Assembly (NCBI GenBank): GCA_964467315.1
Contig: CAYXSA010000006.1
Coordinates: 10,255-74,254, forward strand
Length of the DNA stretch: 64,000 nucleotides
Source of the DNA: JAAFIM01 sp964467315
GTDB taxonomy: Bacteria > Bacteroidota > Bacteroidia > Chitinophagales > Saprospiraceae
Reading direction: 5' to 3'
The translations under genes and the position numbers were made by a program. A model generated the notes under the pieces. The model was not told where the DNA came from. It did no database searches and saw nothing but the letters and a program-made list of their open reading frames with translations. Below, one piece after another: positions 15,971-22,966 of this stretch; positions within the stretch are counted from its first letter, which is position 1; each line of letters opens with the position of its first letter.

Positions 15971-16008
15971 TGCAGGCAGCGCAAAAGGTGCGCTGCCTGC
16001 ATTTTTTT
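15971..16008 (+). terminator. Intrinsic terminator downstream of glmS
   Basis: A 12-bp stem TGCAGGCAGCGC / GCGCTGCCTGCA is followed by seven T. It lies just outside repeat copy 6. Confidence 0.88.
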
Positions 16009-16034
16009 GTTTTTTTGCACAGCGCAGAAAAAAA

Positions 16035-16850
16035 TCAAGGACGCAGCGCAAAAACCCTTTGTTGTAGGTTTTGCTGTACTTTGGCGCGGACAGTGGCGGG
16101 CGCGTCGTTTGCCAAATCGACCCCGAAAAGTATCTGCATATAGGATATATCCAAAAATATATTGCTGTCTGCGCCGTCGCGCACGCTAAGCTCTACGGGA
16201 ATTTCGACGCTGAAACTCGTGCTATCGAGTAGGCTGTAGGTCGTATCCAAATTGCTGTCGTGGAAGGCAAAGAGGTAACTATTGTAGCGTTGATTGGTGC
16301 TATCCCAAAAAATCGGGCTGGCTGCAGCGCCGAGCGGATGCGTCGATGGGCTGACCTGTTCGCCGTCGATGCCTGCCGCCAGCGGCGACAAACCTATGCG
16401 AAAACGCAAAGCGGCATAATCGCCCACGCGGCTAAATTTGCCCAGCTCGTAGCGCAATCCCTCCGAATTGAGTGCCCGCGCATCGTCGGGCAGTAGCGCC
16501 TGCGAGCCATCTCGCAGCTCAAAAAGTAGGGTGTCCTCTATGCTGTGCGCGTTGCCATCGTAGTCGATTAACTGTACTTCGGAGAGCAGCATCTGTAGCG
16601 CATCGACGCGAAAAGCTGCGCCCTGCGGGTCGAAAAAAGAGCCGCCCAACTGCAAAACCTCGCTCGTATCCCGTCCAAAATGTCGACACTGCAATTGCAA
16701 CTGATAGTACTCGCAACAGCAGTTTATATCGGCTTCGGCGTTAAAATTTTCCGCAATCGGGTCGGTACAATCCTCCACTTTAGCGGCGCAAGCGGCGAAT
16801 TGCATCAGAAGCAATCCGCCGCCTATAGCGCAGAGCATTTTTTGTAGCAT
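16035..16850 (-). CDS. MbnP-like lipoprotein
   Basis: Exported lipoprotein of 271 residues (lipobox MQFAAC, Cys21). It begins with a Cys-rich CTDP.A.NFN..A...C motif often seen at the N-terminus of Bacteroidota surface proteins, followed by a domain resembling MbnP (copper/methanobactin-associated) proteins: FFDPQGAAFRVDALQMLLSEV, LFELRDGS and ALRFRIGLS. Metal binding is not shown. Its start codon abuts a MITE: the T of CAT at 16850 is the first base of the TAA target-site duplication, so the original upstream context of this gene is displaced by 165 bases. Confidence 0.6.
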   Translation of the reverse strand: MLQKMLCAIGGGLLLMQFAACAAKVEDCTDPIAENFNAEADINCCCEYYQLQLQCRHFGRDTSEVLQLGGSFFDPQGAAFRVDALQMLLSEVQLIDYDGNAHSIEDTLLFELRDGSQALLPDDARALNSEGLRYELGKFSRVGDYAALRFRIGLSPLAAGIDGEQVSPSTHPLGAAASPIFWDSTNQRYNSYLFAFHDSNLDTTYSLLDSTSFSVEIPVELSVRDGADSNIFLDISYMQILFGVDLANDAPATVRAKVQQNLQQRVFALRP

Positions 16851-17017
16851 AAGAAGCTGTTTGAAAACCCCTGACGAGGCAGAAAATGGTAGATTTTGGA
16901 GGGCTACAAGCGTCTTTTTTAAGGGAATAGCAGCGCTATTGCCGCAAAAAAACGCGCAGTTAGACCTTCAAAAGATGCCGTTTGATGACCGTTAAGGGGT
17001 TTTCAAACAGCTTCTAA
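16850..17017. mobile_element. MITE (162 bp) with 20-bp inverted ends and TAA duplication
   Basis: The ends are GAAGCTGTTTGAAAACCCCT at 16853-16872 and its exact complement at 16995-17014. Both sides are flanked by TAA (16850-16852 and 17015-17017). There is no coding capacity. A 3-bp TNA duplication with such ends fits IS5-family (IS1031-like) transposases, but none is in the window. It sits between the DinB stop and the MbnP-like start codon; without it the two genes would be about 6 bases apart. Confidence 0.88.
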
Positions 17018-17021
17018 ACCT

Positions 17022-17534
17022 CTACAGATAGCGTTCTTTGATGATTTCGAGATGGTGCAGCTCGTGCCCGATGATGATATACGCCAGCGCACGCACGGAG
17101 ATTTCTGCGCCATTGGCAGTGCCCATGCGCATACCTTCTTCCTCCGAAAAGCGGCTAAAAAGCTGTATGGTCGTGAGCCGCAGCAGATGAAATTCGCCCA
17201 ACAGTTCCTCTACGCGCAGATGCTCGACTTGTGCATTTTGGGCAAATAGATTTTCGTCGTAGCCTGCCAGCTCCGTCGTGTCGCCTCTGCCAATGCGCAG
17301 GGCGCGATACGCCATCACTCGTTCTGCATCAATGAGATGTTGCAGGACTTGTTTAAGCGTCCACTTGCCTTCGGCATAGGCATAATTGCCCTTGCTTTCG
17401 TCGATACCGCGCAGGTAGAGTTGCGTTTTTTGATGAACGGTTTGCAGGGTCGTTATCAAGGTCGCGTCTTCGGGGACATTGCGCACATAGCTGGCGTAAT
17501 AAGGGCTGTATTCGTGCTCGGTTGGCTTTTTCAT
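17022..17534 (-). CDS. DinB-family metal-dependent protein
   Basis: Four-helix-bundle protein of 170 residues of the DinB/YfiT type. The metal-ligand histidines are in LQHLIDAE near residue 65 and GHELHHLEI near residue 157, the spacing typical of the family. The N-terminus (SPYYASYVRNVPE) also matches Bacteroidota DinB-like proteins. Members include thiol transferases and uncharacterised enzymes; the reaction here is unknown. It is followed by the MITE and then the MbnP-like gene, with which it once formed a tight pair. Confidence 0.82.
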   Translation of the reverse strand: MKKPTEHEYSPYYASYVRNVPEDATLITTLQTVHQKTQLYLRGIDESKGNYAYAEGKWTLKQVLQHLIDAERVMAYRALRIGRGDTTELAGYDENLFAQNAQVEHLRVEELLGEFHLLRLTTIQLFSRFSEEEGMRMGTANGAEISVRALAYIIIGHELHHLEIIKERYL

Positions 17535-17553
17535 GTCTGGTGTTTGGGGAACG

Positions 17554-17596
17554 AAAAATCCCCGCCTGACAAAATGAAGTCAAGCAGGGGCTTTTT
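17554..17596 (-). terminator. Bidirectional intrinsic terminator
   Basis: The stem CCCCTGCTTGAC / GTCAGGCGGGG is flanked by T/A runs on both sides. It ends the deoC-HAD operon on the minus strand; its distal arm overlaps the leader of the DinB gene. Confidence 0.75.
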
Positions 17597-18077
17597 ATTG
17601 GGAAGACTTAGCTTTTTGCGGCGACAAAATTGTTTTAGCTGTTGCCAAGTGGCTTTCATTAAGCCCAACTGTAGCGTTGGTAAGTAACAATTTTTTTTTC
17701 ATAGACGCGGGAAGCTCATTTAGCGATTTGTCGTCGTCAAGAATGATAAAATGCCTTGTTTTTTGTTTACCGTGTTTTTTGTGCCAGCGCAAAATCTCGT
17801 CTTTTCGGCTCAAATACTCCGTATTTTCTTCTAAAGCGTGAAGCTTATTTATTTTTAGCCCTCTGTTGGCAAAAATTTTTTTCCACTCCACGATACTGAA
17901 TTTCGATTTATGGGAGCTTGTGAGCCAAACCGTGATATTGGGGTGTTCATCGAGAAGGAGCGAGAGCGTCTTAACGGCTTGTGGGCTAAATTGGTAAAAA
18001 CCATCTTCCAGCGGCTCCAACTGTTTCCAAGAACAGGCAGGTGCCATAACACCGTCGATGTCTAAGAGTAGTAGCAT
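17595..18077 (-). CDS. HAD-like hydrolase domain protein (Swiss-Army-Knife RNA-repair HAD type)
   Basis: Protein of 160 residues. It opens MLLLLDIDGVMAPA (DxD nucleophile motif), followed by VWLTSSHKS (motif II Thr/Ser), a conserved Lys, and HFIILDDDKSL (acidic motif IV). This short cap-less layout resembles the HAD domains described in 'Swiss Army Knife' RNA repair proteins, which would make it a phosphatase acting on nucleic-acid ends; that is inference. It lies 15 bases downstream of a ParB-like gene and probably shares its transcript. Confidence 0.65.
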   Translation of the reverse strand: MLLLLDIDGVMAPACSWKQLEPLEDGFYQFSPQAVKTLSLLLDEHPNITVWLTSSHKSKFSIVEWKKIFANRGLKINKLHALEENTEYLSRKDEILRWHKKHGKQKTRHFIILDDDKSLNELPASMKKKLLLTNATVGLNESHLATAKTILSPQKAKSSQ

Positions 18078-18092
18078 GGCTGTAAAATAATT

Positions 18093-18479
18093 TTATTGGT
18101 TAAAAAAGCTCAAAAAATCTTCCAAGTTGACTTTATTTTCTGCTGCATCTTCGCGGTTTAGCTTGTCGATTTTTGCTTTTGTGTCCCAATCTTCTTCATC
18201 AAACTGTATTTCGCACCAGCTTTGGGCAGTGGTTGCAGAGGTTTTGTAAGAGGGGAACCTATCAAGCGGAACACCCGCTAATAGAGAAGCTAAATACCGA
18301 TGATGCCCATCTATAATTAAATCATTAGCGACTTTTATGCCTGTAAATTTTATACCCATGAGCATCTTCATATAAATGCGATTCAGTATGGGCAAACACA
18401 AATTAGATTGCGTTGGTTTCAGAGGTATATTATTTTTTTTGATAAACTCCAAAACGAAATCGGCTGTAAGTTTCCCCAT
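18093..18479 (-). CDS. ParB/sulfiredoxin-like fold protein
   Basis: Small protein of 128 residues. The block ANDLIIDGHHRYLASLLAGV holds the IxxGxHR..A motif that forms the nucleotide-binding site of ParB-N/Srx-fold proteins. There is no HTH partition domain, so this is not a chromosome-partition ParB. Its stop lies 15 bases before the HAD gene, and its start is 2 bases after the SPOR gene's stop. Such free-standing ParB-like domains include kinases, ATPases and nucleases; which one applies here is unknown. Confidence 0.6.
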   Translation of the reverse strand: MGKLTADFVLEFIKKNNIPLKPTQSNLCLPILNRIYMKMLMGIKFTGIKVANDLIIDGHHRYLASLLAGVPLDRFPSYKTSATTAQSWCEIQFDEEDWDTKAKIDKLNREDAAENKVNLEDFLSFFNQ

Positions 18480-18481
18480 AA

Positions 18482-18880
18482 TTAAAACTGCGTCGGCTTC
18501 ACCTTATTATTTTTGAAAATAAAGGCTTCGGGATAGTGTTTTTGCACCTGATAGAGTAGGGTAGAAGCGTCGAATTTCGTATAAAAAGCGCCCGCCGACA
18601 CTTTGTAGAAGGGCGAATCAAATTCCCAATCTATGGCGACGGTTTGCAAATCGCCGCTTAGCAGGCTGCGGGCTTCTTGGAGCTTTTGCATGGTTTCGTA
18701 CTTATCGCGTCCGATATAAATCTGCACGCTCCAAGCGCGAATGACCCTATCGGGTTTGAGGTTGGCGCTGCGGCGTATGTCGAGCAGTCGGCGCACGCTG
18801 CTTTCTTCCTGCACGACGATTTGCGCCTGCGCACGCGAGGCAAGGAAAACGAAGAGCGACAAAAGTATAAAACGAAGCAT
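18482..18880 (-). CDS. Secreted SPOR-like domain protein
   Basis: Exported protein of 132 residues: signal peptide MLRFILLSLFVFLASRAQAQ, then a single domain with WSVQIYIGRDKYETMQKLQEA, IDWEFDSPFYKVSAGAF and LLYQVQKHYPEAF, the order of a SPOR peptidoglycan-binding fold. Bacteroidota carry many such short SPOR proteins in the periplasm. It lies 16 bases downstream of deoC and 2 bases upstream of the ParB-like gene. Confidence 0.75.
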   Translation of the reverse strand: MLRFILLSLFVFLASRAQAQIVVQEESSVRRLLDIRRSANLKPDRVIRAWSVQIYIGRDKYETMQKLQEARSLLSGDLQTVAIDWEFDSPFYKVSAGAFYTKFDASTLLYQVQKHYPEAFIFKNNKVKPTQF

Positions 18881-18896
18881 AAAGGTTGGAAAGATT

Positions 18897-19559
18897 TTAT
18901 TTGGCTGTAGACTTATGGCTGACGATAGCGACCCCTGCCGAAGTGCCCAAACGTTCCGCGCCTGCTTGTATGAATTGCATCGCTTGCTCGTATGTGCGTA
19001 TGCCGCCAGAGGCTTTTATTTTCGCCTGCCCTTGTACGGCTTGGCGAATGGTCTGTATTTGGTGTAGGGTAGCGCCCTCACCGTTGATGCCTGTGGAGGT
19101 TTTGATGTAATTTGCGCCGAGTTCTACGCCGATTTTGCTTATTTTTCGTATTTCTTCGTCCGTGAGCAAGGAAGCCTCAATGATGATTTTAGCGGTTTTT
19201 CCGTGCAGGTGTGCGGCGCGAATGGCGCTATCGAGGTCGTTGTGTACGTGTGCCCATTTATTGTCTTTGATAGCACAGATATTAGCTACGATGTCGATTT
19301 CATCTACCCCTTCGTCTACGGCGCGCTTGATTTCCTCGATTTTGGCGGCGATAGCCGAATAACCCATCGGGAAACCCGCTACGGTAACAACCTGCAGGGG
19401 GCTGCTATCGAGCAGATAGGCGGCATGGCGCACATAAAAAGGCGGCACGCACACGCCTGCAAAGCCGTACTGACGGGCTTCGTCGCAGAGTTTACTGATT
19501 TGGTCGCTTGTGCAGATAGGTGAGAGTAAAGTATGCTCGATATGTTTGGCAAGTTCCAT
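18897..19559 (-). CDS. deoC: Deoxyribose-phosphate aldolase
   Basis: It splits 2-deoxyribose-5-phosphate into glyceraldehyde-3-phosphate and acetaldehyde in nucleoside breakdown. It is 220 residues, full length for the DeoC TIM barrel. The Schiff-base lysine is in NYIKTSTG; other landmarks are the N-terminal IEHTLLSP, the central DEIDIVAN and the C-terminal KASGGIRT. It is the first gene of a four-gene minus-strand operon (deoC, SPOR, ParB-like, HAD). Confidence 0.95.
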   Translation of the reverse strand: MELAKHIEHTLLSPICTSDQISKLCDEARQYGFAGVCVPPFYVRHAAYLLDSSPLQVVTVAGFPMGYSAIAAKIEEIKRAVDEGVDEIDIVANICAIKDNKWAHVHNDLDSAIRAAHLHGKTAKIIIEASLLTDEEIRKISKIGVELGANYIKTSTGINGEGATLHQIQTIRQAVQGQAKIKASGGIRTYEQAMQFIQAGAERLGTSAGVAIVSHKSTAK

Positions 19560-19674
19560 TTTCTTATGAAGGTTGTTAGCGGCTTTGGTAAAGTGGGGCT
19601 AAATATACGATAAAATAACGCATACTTTGCCTTTTACACTTATTTTTTGGCGAATGGCGATATTTTGGAGGCGA

Positions 19675-19835
19675 TTTTTTTGGGCGTGTCCCCGCGCTGC
19701 CTGCCGCGCAAAGGGCGCGGCAGGGGGCAGCCATAAAAGCTGCCCCTACGCAGCGCGGGGTCGGGCTATTCGGGGCGTACCACCATCGCCCCATTTTGGG
19801 GCGAATGTTGATTCGCCCCTACTATCCCTCACGCT
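19675..19835 (+). repeat. Interspersed modular repeat, copy 7 (forward, nested)
   Basis: The first-hairpin site holds CTGCCGCGC/GCGCGGCAG followed by a GGGGCAGC/GCTGCCCC hairpin. After GTCGGGCTAT come a GGGGCG-rich cassette and GGGCGAAT/ATTCGCCC. It lies between deoC and apbE. Confidence 0.8.
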
Positions 19836-19853
19836 ATGTCCCTTAGAGGGCAT

Positions 19854-20897
19854 TTAGTCTACGAAATAAGTTTTTGCCGAGCCGAGCCATAGCTCTTGGG
19901 GCTGCCCTTGCGGGTCGAGGTAGATAAAATAAGCGCTTATTTTCAGCCGATTGAGCATGGCTTCCGCGCCTGCTTTTCCTTGTGCCATGCAGGCAGTAGC
20001 GAGTGCATCGGCAAGGGCGGCAGAGGGCGCGAAGATGCTGACGCTCAATAAATCGTTTTGTTCGGTGTAGCCTGTGCGCGGATTGATAGTATGCACATAT
20101 TTTTTGCCACCCGATTCGTAGAAGCTGCGATAATTGCCCGAAGTTGCTAAAGCCATATTTTGCAAATCTACGGCGGCTTGTATGGAGTTGGTGGCTGCGC
20201 CTTCTTGTGGTACATTGATGCCGACGCGCCAAGCCTTGCCTTTGCTGGGGCTGCCTTTGGCGAGGATTTCGCCGCCTACGTCGATAAGATAATTTTTGAT
20301 ACCTTTTTCTTCGAGTAGTTCGCCGATGAGGTCGGCGGCATAGCCTGGAGCCATCGCATTGAATTCGATTTGCAGGCGGCTGTCTTGTTTGTATAGTTCG
20401 ACGCTGTCGCCGCCTTCGGTGTAGTAGAGCTCCAGCATATCGAAATTGGAGAATTTTAGCAGGCTGTCTACTTCTGCTTGGCTGGCGTTTTCTACGGGGC
20501 GTTTTTCCTTGTATCCGAAACCCCAGTAATTGACGAGCGGCTTTAGAGCGGGGTTGAATGCGCCTTCCGTCATGCTGTGAAATTCCTTTGCGAGTTCGAT
20601 GCAGTCTATCAGATAGCGCTCTTTGCTGCTGATGCTAAGCCGTGCGCCGCTGCGGTTGAATTGGGAAAGGCGAGAGCTGCTATCATAGGTAGAAAGCGCT
20701 GCATTAAAATCCTTCAATAGGGATTCTATCTCCGTTTGCAGATTGCGCCCTGCGCTGTCTTGGTAAGTTAGGGCGTAAGTGCTGCCCATCGTTTTGCCCT
20801 GAAAGCGAACCATATCGCCCGCCCCGTCTTTGCCGCCGCTGGGGTCGCTGGCGCAGGCAGCCGAAAAGAGCAGCAAAAGGAAAGTGAAATAACGCAT
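19854..20897 (-). CDS. apbE: FAD:protein FMN transferase, lipoprotein form
   Basis: It attaches FMN covalently to threonine in flavoproteins such as NqrB/NqrC and RnfG outside the membrane. The 347-residue product has a lipobox (FSAAC, Cys15), and family motifs TMGSTYALTY, GAFNPALKPLVNYWGFG, DVGGEILAKG and ATSGNYRSF, then HTINPRTGY and the metal-site region near ALADALATACM. The Mg-binding and FAD-binding segments are complete. No nqr or rnf genes are in the window. Confidence 0.93.
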   Translation of the reverse strand: MRYFTFLLLLFSAACASDPSGGKDGAGDMVRFQGKTMGSTYALTYQDSAGRNLQTEIESLLKDFNAALSTYDSSSRLSQFNRSGARLSISSKERYLIDCIELAKEFHSMTEGAFNPALKPLVNYWGFGYKEKRPVENASQAEVDSLLKFSNFDMLELYYTEGGDSVELYKQDSRLQIEFNAMAPGYAADLIGELLEEKGIKNYLIDVGGEILAKGSPSKGKAWRVGINVPQEGAATNSIQAAVDLQNMALATSGNYRSFYESGGKKYVHTINPRTGYTEQNDLLSVSIFAPSAALADALATACMAQGKAGAEAMLNRLKISAYFIYLDPQGQPQELWLGSAKTYFVD

Positions 20898-20917
20898 ACG
20901 GTATTATTGGCATGGTG

Positions 20918-20988
20918 TATAGGTACTGCGCGGCTATCGCCGCGCTGGTACAATGTCGCCTTGCGGCGGCATCGGTAGCAAGTATCTA
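20918..20988 (-). repeat. Second interspersed repeat family, copy c (reversed)
   Basis: Read on the minus strand it gives ATACTTGCTACC, GCCGCC-GCAA-GGCG, then an added hairpin GCGCGGC/GCCGCGC, then AGTACCTATACA. The added hairpin is absent from copies a and b, so this family is modular too. The rest of this 346-bp gap holds copy 8 and nothing else I recognise. Confidence 0.6.
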
Positions 20989-21126
20989 AATTTTTTTTGA
21001 ATAGCTGCCGCCTGTAGCGGGGATAAACAGCGAAAACCATTTGAAACGCCTATGTACACCATGTTTTAAGCTGTACATCGTATTGTAATAAGAGCTTGAA
21101 AGGCTGGTGGCCTACGGCTGATGGCA

Positions 21127-21237
21127 ATGCGTGAGGGATAGGAGCGGAACCACCGAGCCGCGCGTAGCGGGGCGAAGGTGATGCAGCGGATAGCCCGACC
21201 CCGCCGCGTTAGCGCGGCGGGGGCACGCCCAAAAAAA
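21127..21237 (-). repeat. Interspersed modular repeat, copy 8 (reverse)
   Basis: Ends GCGTGAGGGATAG and GGGGGCACGCCC; first hairpin CCGCCGCG/CGCGGCGG; cassette of the same sequence type as in copy 12 (CCACCG...CGAAGGTGATG). Confidence 0.8.
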
Positions 21238-21243
21238 TATGTT

Positions 21244-21687
21244 TTACATACCCGAAACGGCAAAAAATCCGCGTTTTGCCATGATGATGCCGACGACTAT
21301 CAAAACGAGGGCTAAACTGTTGAAAATCAATAAGCTACGATGCTTGGCAGTATCGTCTTTGGCGCGGCGTGTGCGTGCGCGGGCGACGGTTATCAAGACG
21401 ACGGCGATAAGCATAATGGTGATATGCTCCACTGCCCAATAGCGCAAAGTGGGGTCTTTCATCATACCCGCGACGAATTGGACGCTGGGGCTAAGGAAGT
21501 ACAGCACTAAGCCGATAGTCGCCTGAATATGCGCGCCGATGAGCAGCATGAGGCTTAGTTTGCCGTCGATTTTTTGGAAGGGTGCGCGTTGGAGCGTGCC
21601 CATAGCGGATTTGGCGATGACGATGAGCAGGAGCGCAAGCACGCCGAAGCGTAGGAAGGAGTGCGCGAGAAATAAAATTTCGTACAT
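21244..21687 (-). CDS. Cytochrome b-like four-helix membrane protein
   Basis: Inner-membrane protein of 147 residues with four hydrophobic segments. It matches, from memory, a Bacteroidota family often named 'cytochrome B': an N-terminal MYEILFLAHSFLRFGVL, a central LIGAHIQATIGLVLYF, VEHITIMLIAVVLI, and a last helix before the C-terminus. His residues in helices 1, 2 and 3 could bind haem, but this is not established. The ATG at 21687 is preferred over 21753; a -7 box TATCTTTG on the minus strand at 21730-21737 lies between them. Confidence 0.7.
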   Translation of the reverse strand: MYEILFLAHSFLRFGVLALLLIVIAKSAMGTLQRAPFQKIDGKLSLMLLIGAHIQATIGLVLYFLSPSVQFVAGMMKDPTLRYWAVEHITIMLIAVVLITVARARTRRAKDDTAKHRSLLIFNSLALVLIVVGIIMAKRGFFAVSGM

Positions 21688-21729
21688 GATGGTAGAATAT
21701 AGTGTGGTGGCGAAGAACGCAATTTTGGG

Positions 21730-21737
21730 CAAAGATA
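21730..21737 (-). promoter_or_regulatory. -7 box of the cytochrome b-like gene
   Basis: The minus strand reads TATCTTTG, 43 bases from the chosen ATG. It is paired with a divergent plus-strand box 24 bases away. Confidence 0.6.
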
Positions 21738-21760
21738 GGCAAGGCATCCCCAAAAAGCTA

Positions 21761-21768
21761 TATCTTTG
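21761..21768 (+). promoter_or_regulatory. -7 box of the KAS III-like gene
   Basis: TATCTTTG matches TAnnTTTG and lies 51 bases before the ATG at 21820. No clear -33 box is seen. Confidence 0.55.
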
Positions 21769-21819
21769 CCATTAGATTTTGTTTTACCTTATTTCGTCGC
21801 TCTCGCTCCTACTTAGTGT

Positions 21820-22896
21820 ATGTCTCGTTTACGCAGTCGCATTATCGCCTCTGGCAGCTATTTGCCCGCTCAAAAGGTTGGCAATCAGGACTTTATGCAG
21901 AACCGATTTTATACGCCCGACGGCGTACCCAACCCCAAGCCGAATGAAACCATCGTGCGCAAGCTTGCCGAAATCAGCGGCATTAGCGAGCGCAGATACG
22001 CGGAGGGCGAATATCAGACCTCCGACCTTGCGGCTTTGGCGGCTGCCGATGCCCTGCAATCGGGCGGTATAGACGGCGAGACGCTGGATTATATCATCGT
22101 GGCGCATAATTTCGGCAATGTGCATTTGCACAATCGCCAAACGGATATGCTGCCCAATATGGCGGCGCGGGTCAAGCAGGCTTTGGGCATACGCAACCCC
22201 AACTGCGTGGCGTATGACATACTTTTTGGCTGCCCGAGCTGGGTGCAGGCACTCATACAGGCGGACTATTATCTGCGCTCTGGCGATGCCAAGCGGGCGC
22301 TGGTGATTGGCTCGGACGTACTTTCTCATGTGCTCGACCCGCACGATGTGGATTCTATGCTTTTTGCCGACGGCGCGGGCGCTGTGGTGGTGGAGGCGGT
22401 AGAAACGAGTGAAATGATAGGCATTCTCACGCACAAAACCGTAACCGATGCCGTAGATAAGGCGCATTATCTGACGATGGGCTGCTCGCGCAATCCCGAC
22501 TTGGGGGAGCAGATATTTGTAAAAATGCAGGGGCCGAATGTCTTTAAGTACGGCTTAGAGACCGTACCCGCTGCTATCAAATTGTGCCTCGATAAGGCGG
22601 GCATGCGTATAGGCGATGTAAATAAATTTTTCATACATCAGGCAAATGAGCGCATGATACGCGGTATGCTACAGCGCCTTTCGGAGCTTTGCGAAGTGCC
22701 TACGCTACCCGATGAGCTGGTGCCCTATAGCGTCCAATTTTTGGGCAATAGCTCCGCCGCTACTATACCGACCTTGTACGATTTGGTCGTAAAAGGCAAG
22801 CAAGAAGGGCATACTTTCCAAGCGGGCGAAAGCTGCGTTTTTGCCTCCGTAGGTGCGGGTATGCATGCTAATTGTGTGCTGTATCGGCATTTTTAG
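21820..22896 (+). CDS. 3-oxoacyl-ACP synthase III-like (KAS III / FabH family)
   Basis: Condensing enzyme of 358 residues. The thiolase-fold catalytic triad is complete: Cys in DILFGCPSW near residue 133, His in FIHQANERM near 273, and Asn in FLGNSSAATIP near 316. KAS III enzymes start fatty-acid chains from acetyl-CoA. The sequence differs from housekeeping FabH (a long N-terminus with NRFYTPDGVPNPKPNET), so it may prime a special lipid, branched acid or polyketide; this is uncertain. No other fatty-acid genes are adjacent. Confidence 0.85.
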   Translation: MSRLRSRIIASGSYLPAQKVGNQDFMQNRFYTPDGVPNPKPNETIVRKLAEISGISERRYAEGEYQTSDLAALAAADALQSGGIDGETLDYIIVAHNFGNVHLHNRQTDMLPNMAARVKQALGIRNPNCVAYDILFGCPSWVQALIQADYYLRSGDAKRALVIGSDVLSHVLDPHDVDSMLFADGAGAVVVEAVETSEMIGILTHKTVTDAVDKAHYLTMGCSRNPDLGEQIFVKMQGPNVFKYGLETVPAAIKLCLDKAGMRIGDVNKFFIHQANERMIRGMLQRLSELCEVPTLPDELVPYSVQFLGNSSAATIPTLYDLVVKGKQEGHTFQAGESCVFASVGAGMHANCVLYRHF

Positions 22897-22966
22897 GGCT
22901 GTCGGCTTTGTACCGCAGGCTGCGCTGCGCTTGTCCTACGGTTACGAAAAGTAAGCCCCTTTGGGG

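Noticed and set aside
22897..22966. Short gene or RNA between the KAS III and acylase genes
   Set aside because: Only 70 bases of convergent gap with small palindromes; nothing to support a gene.
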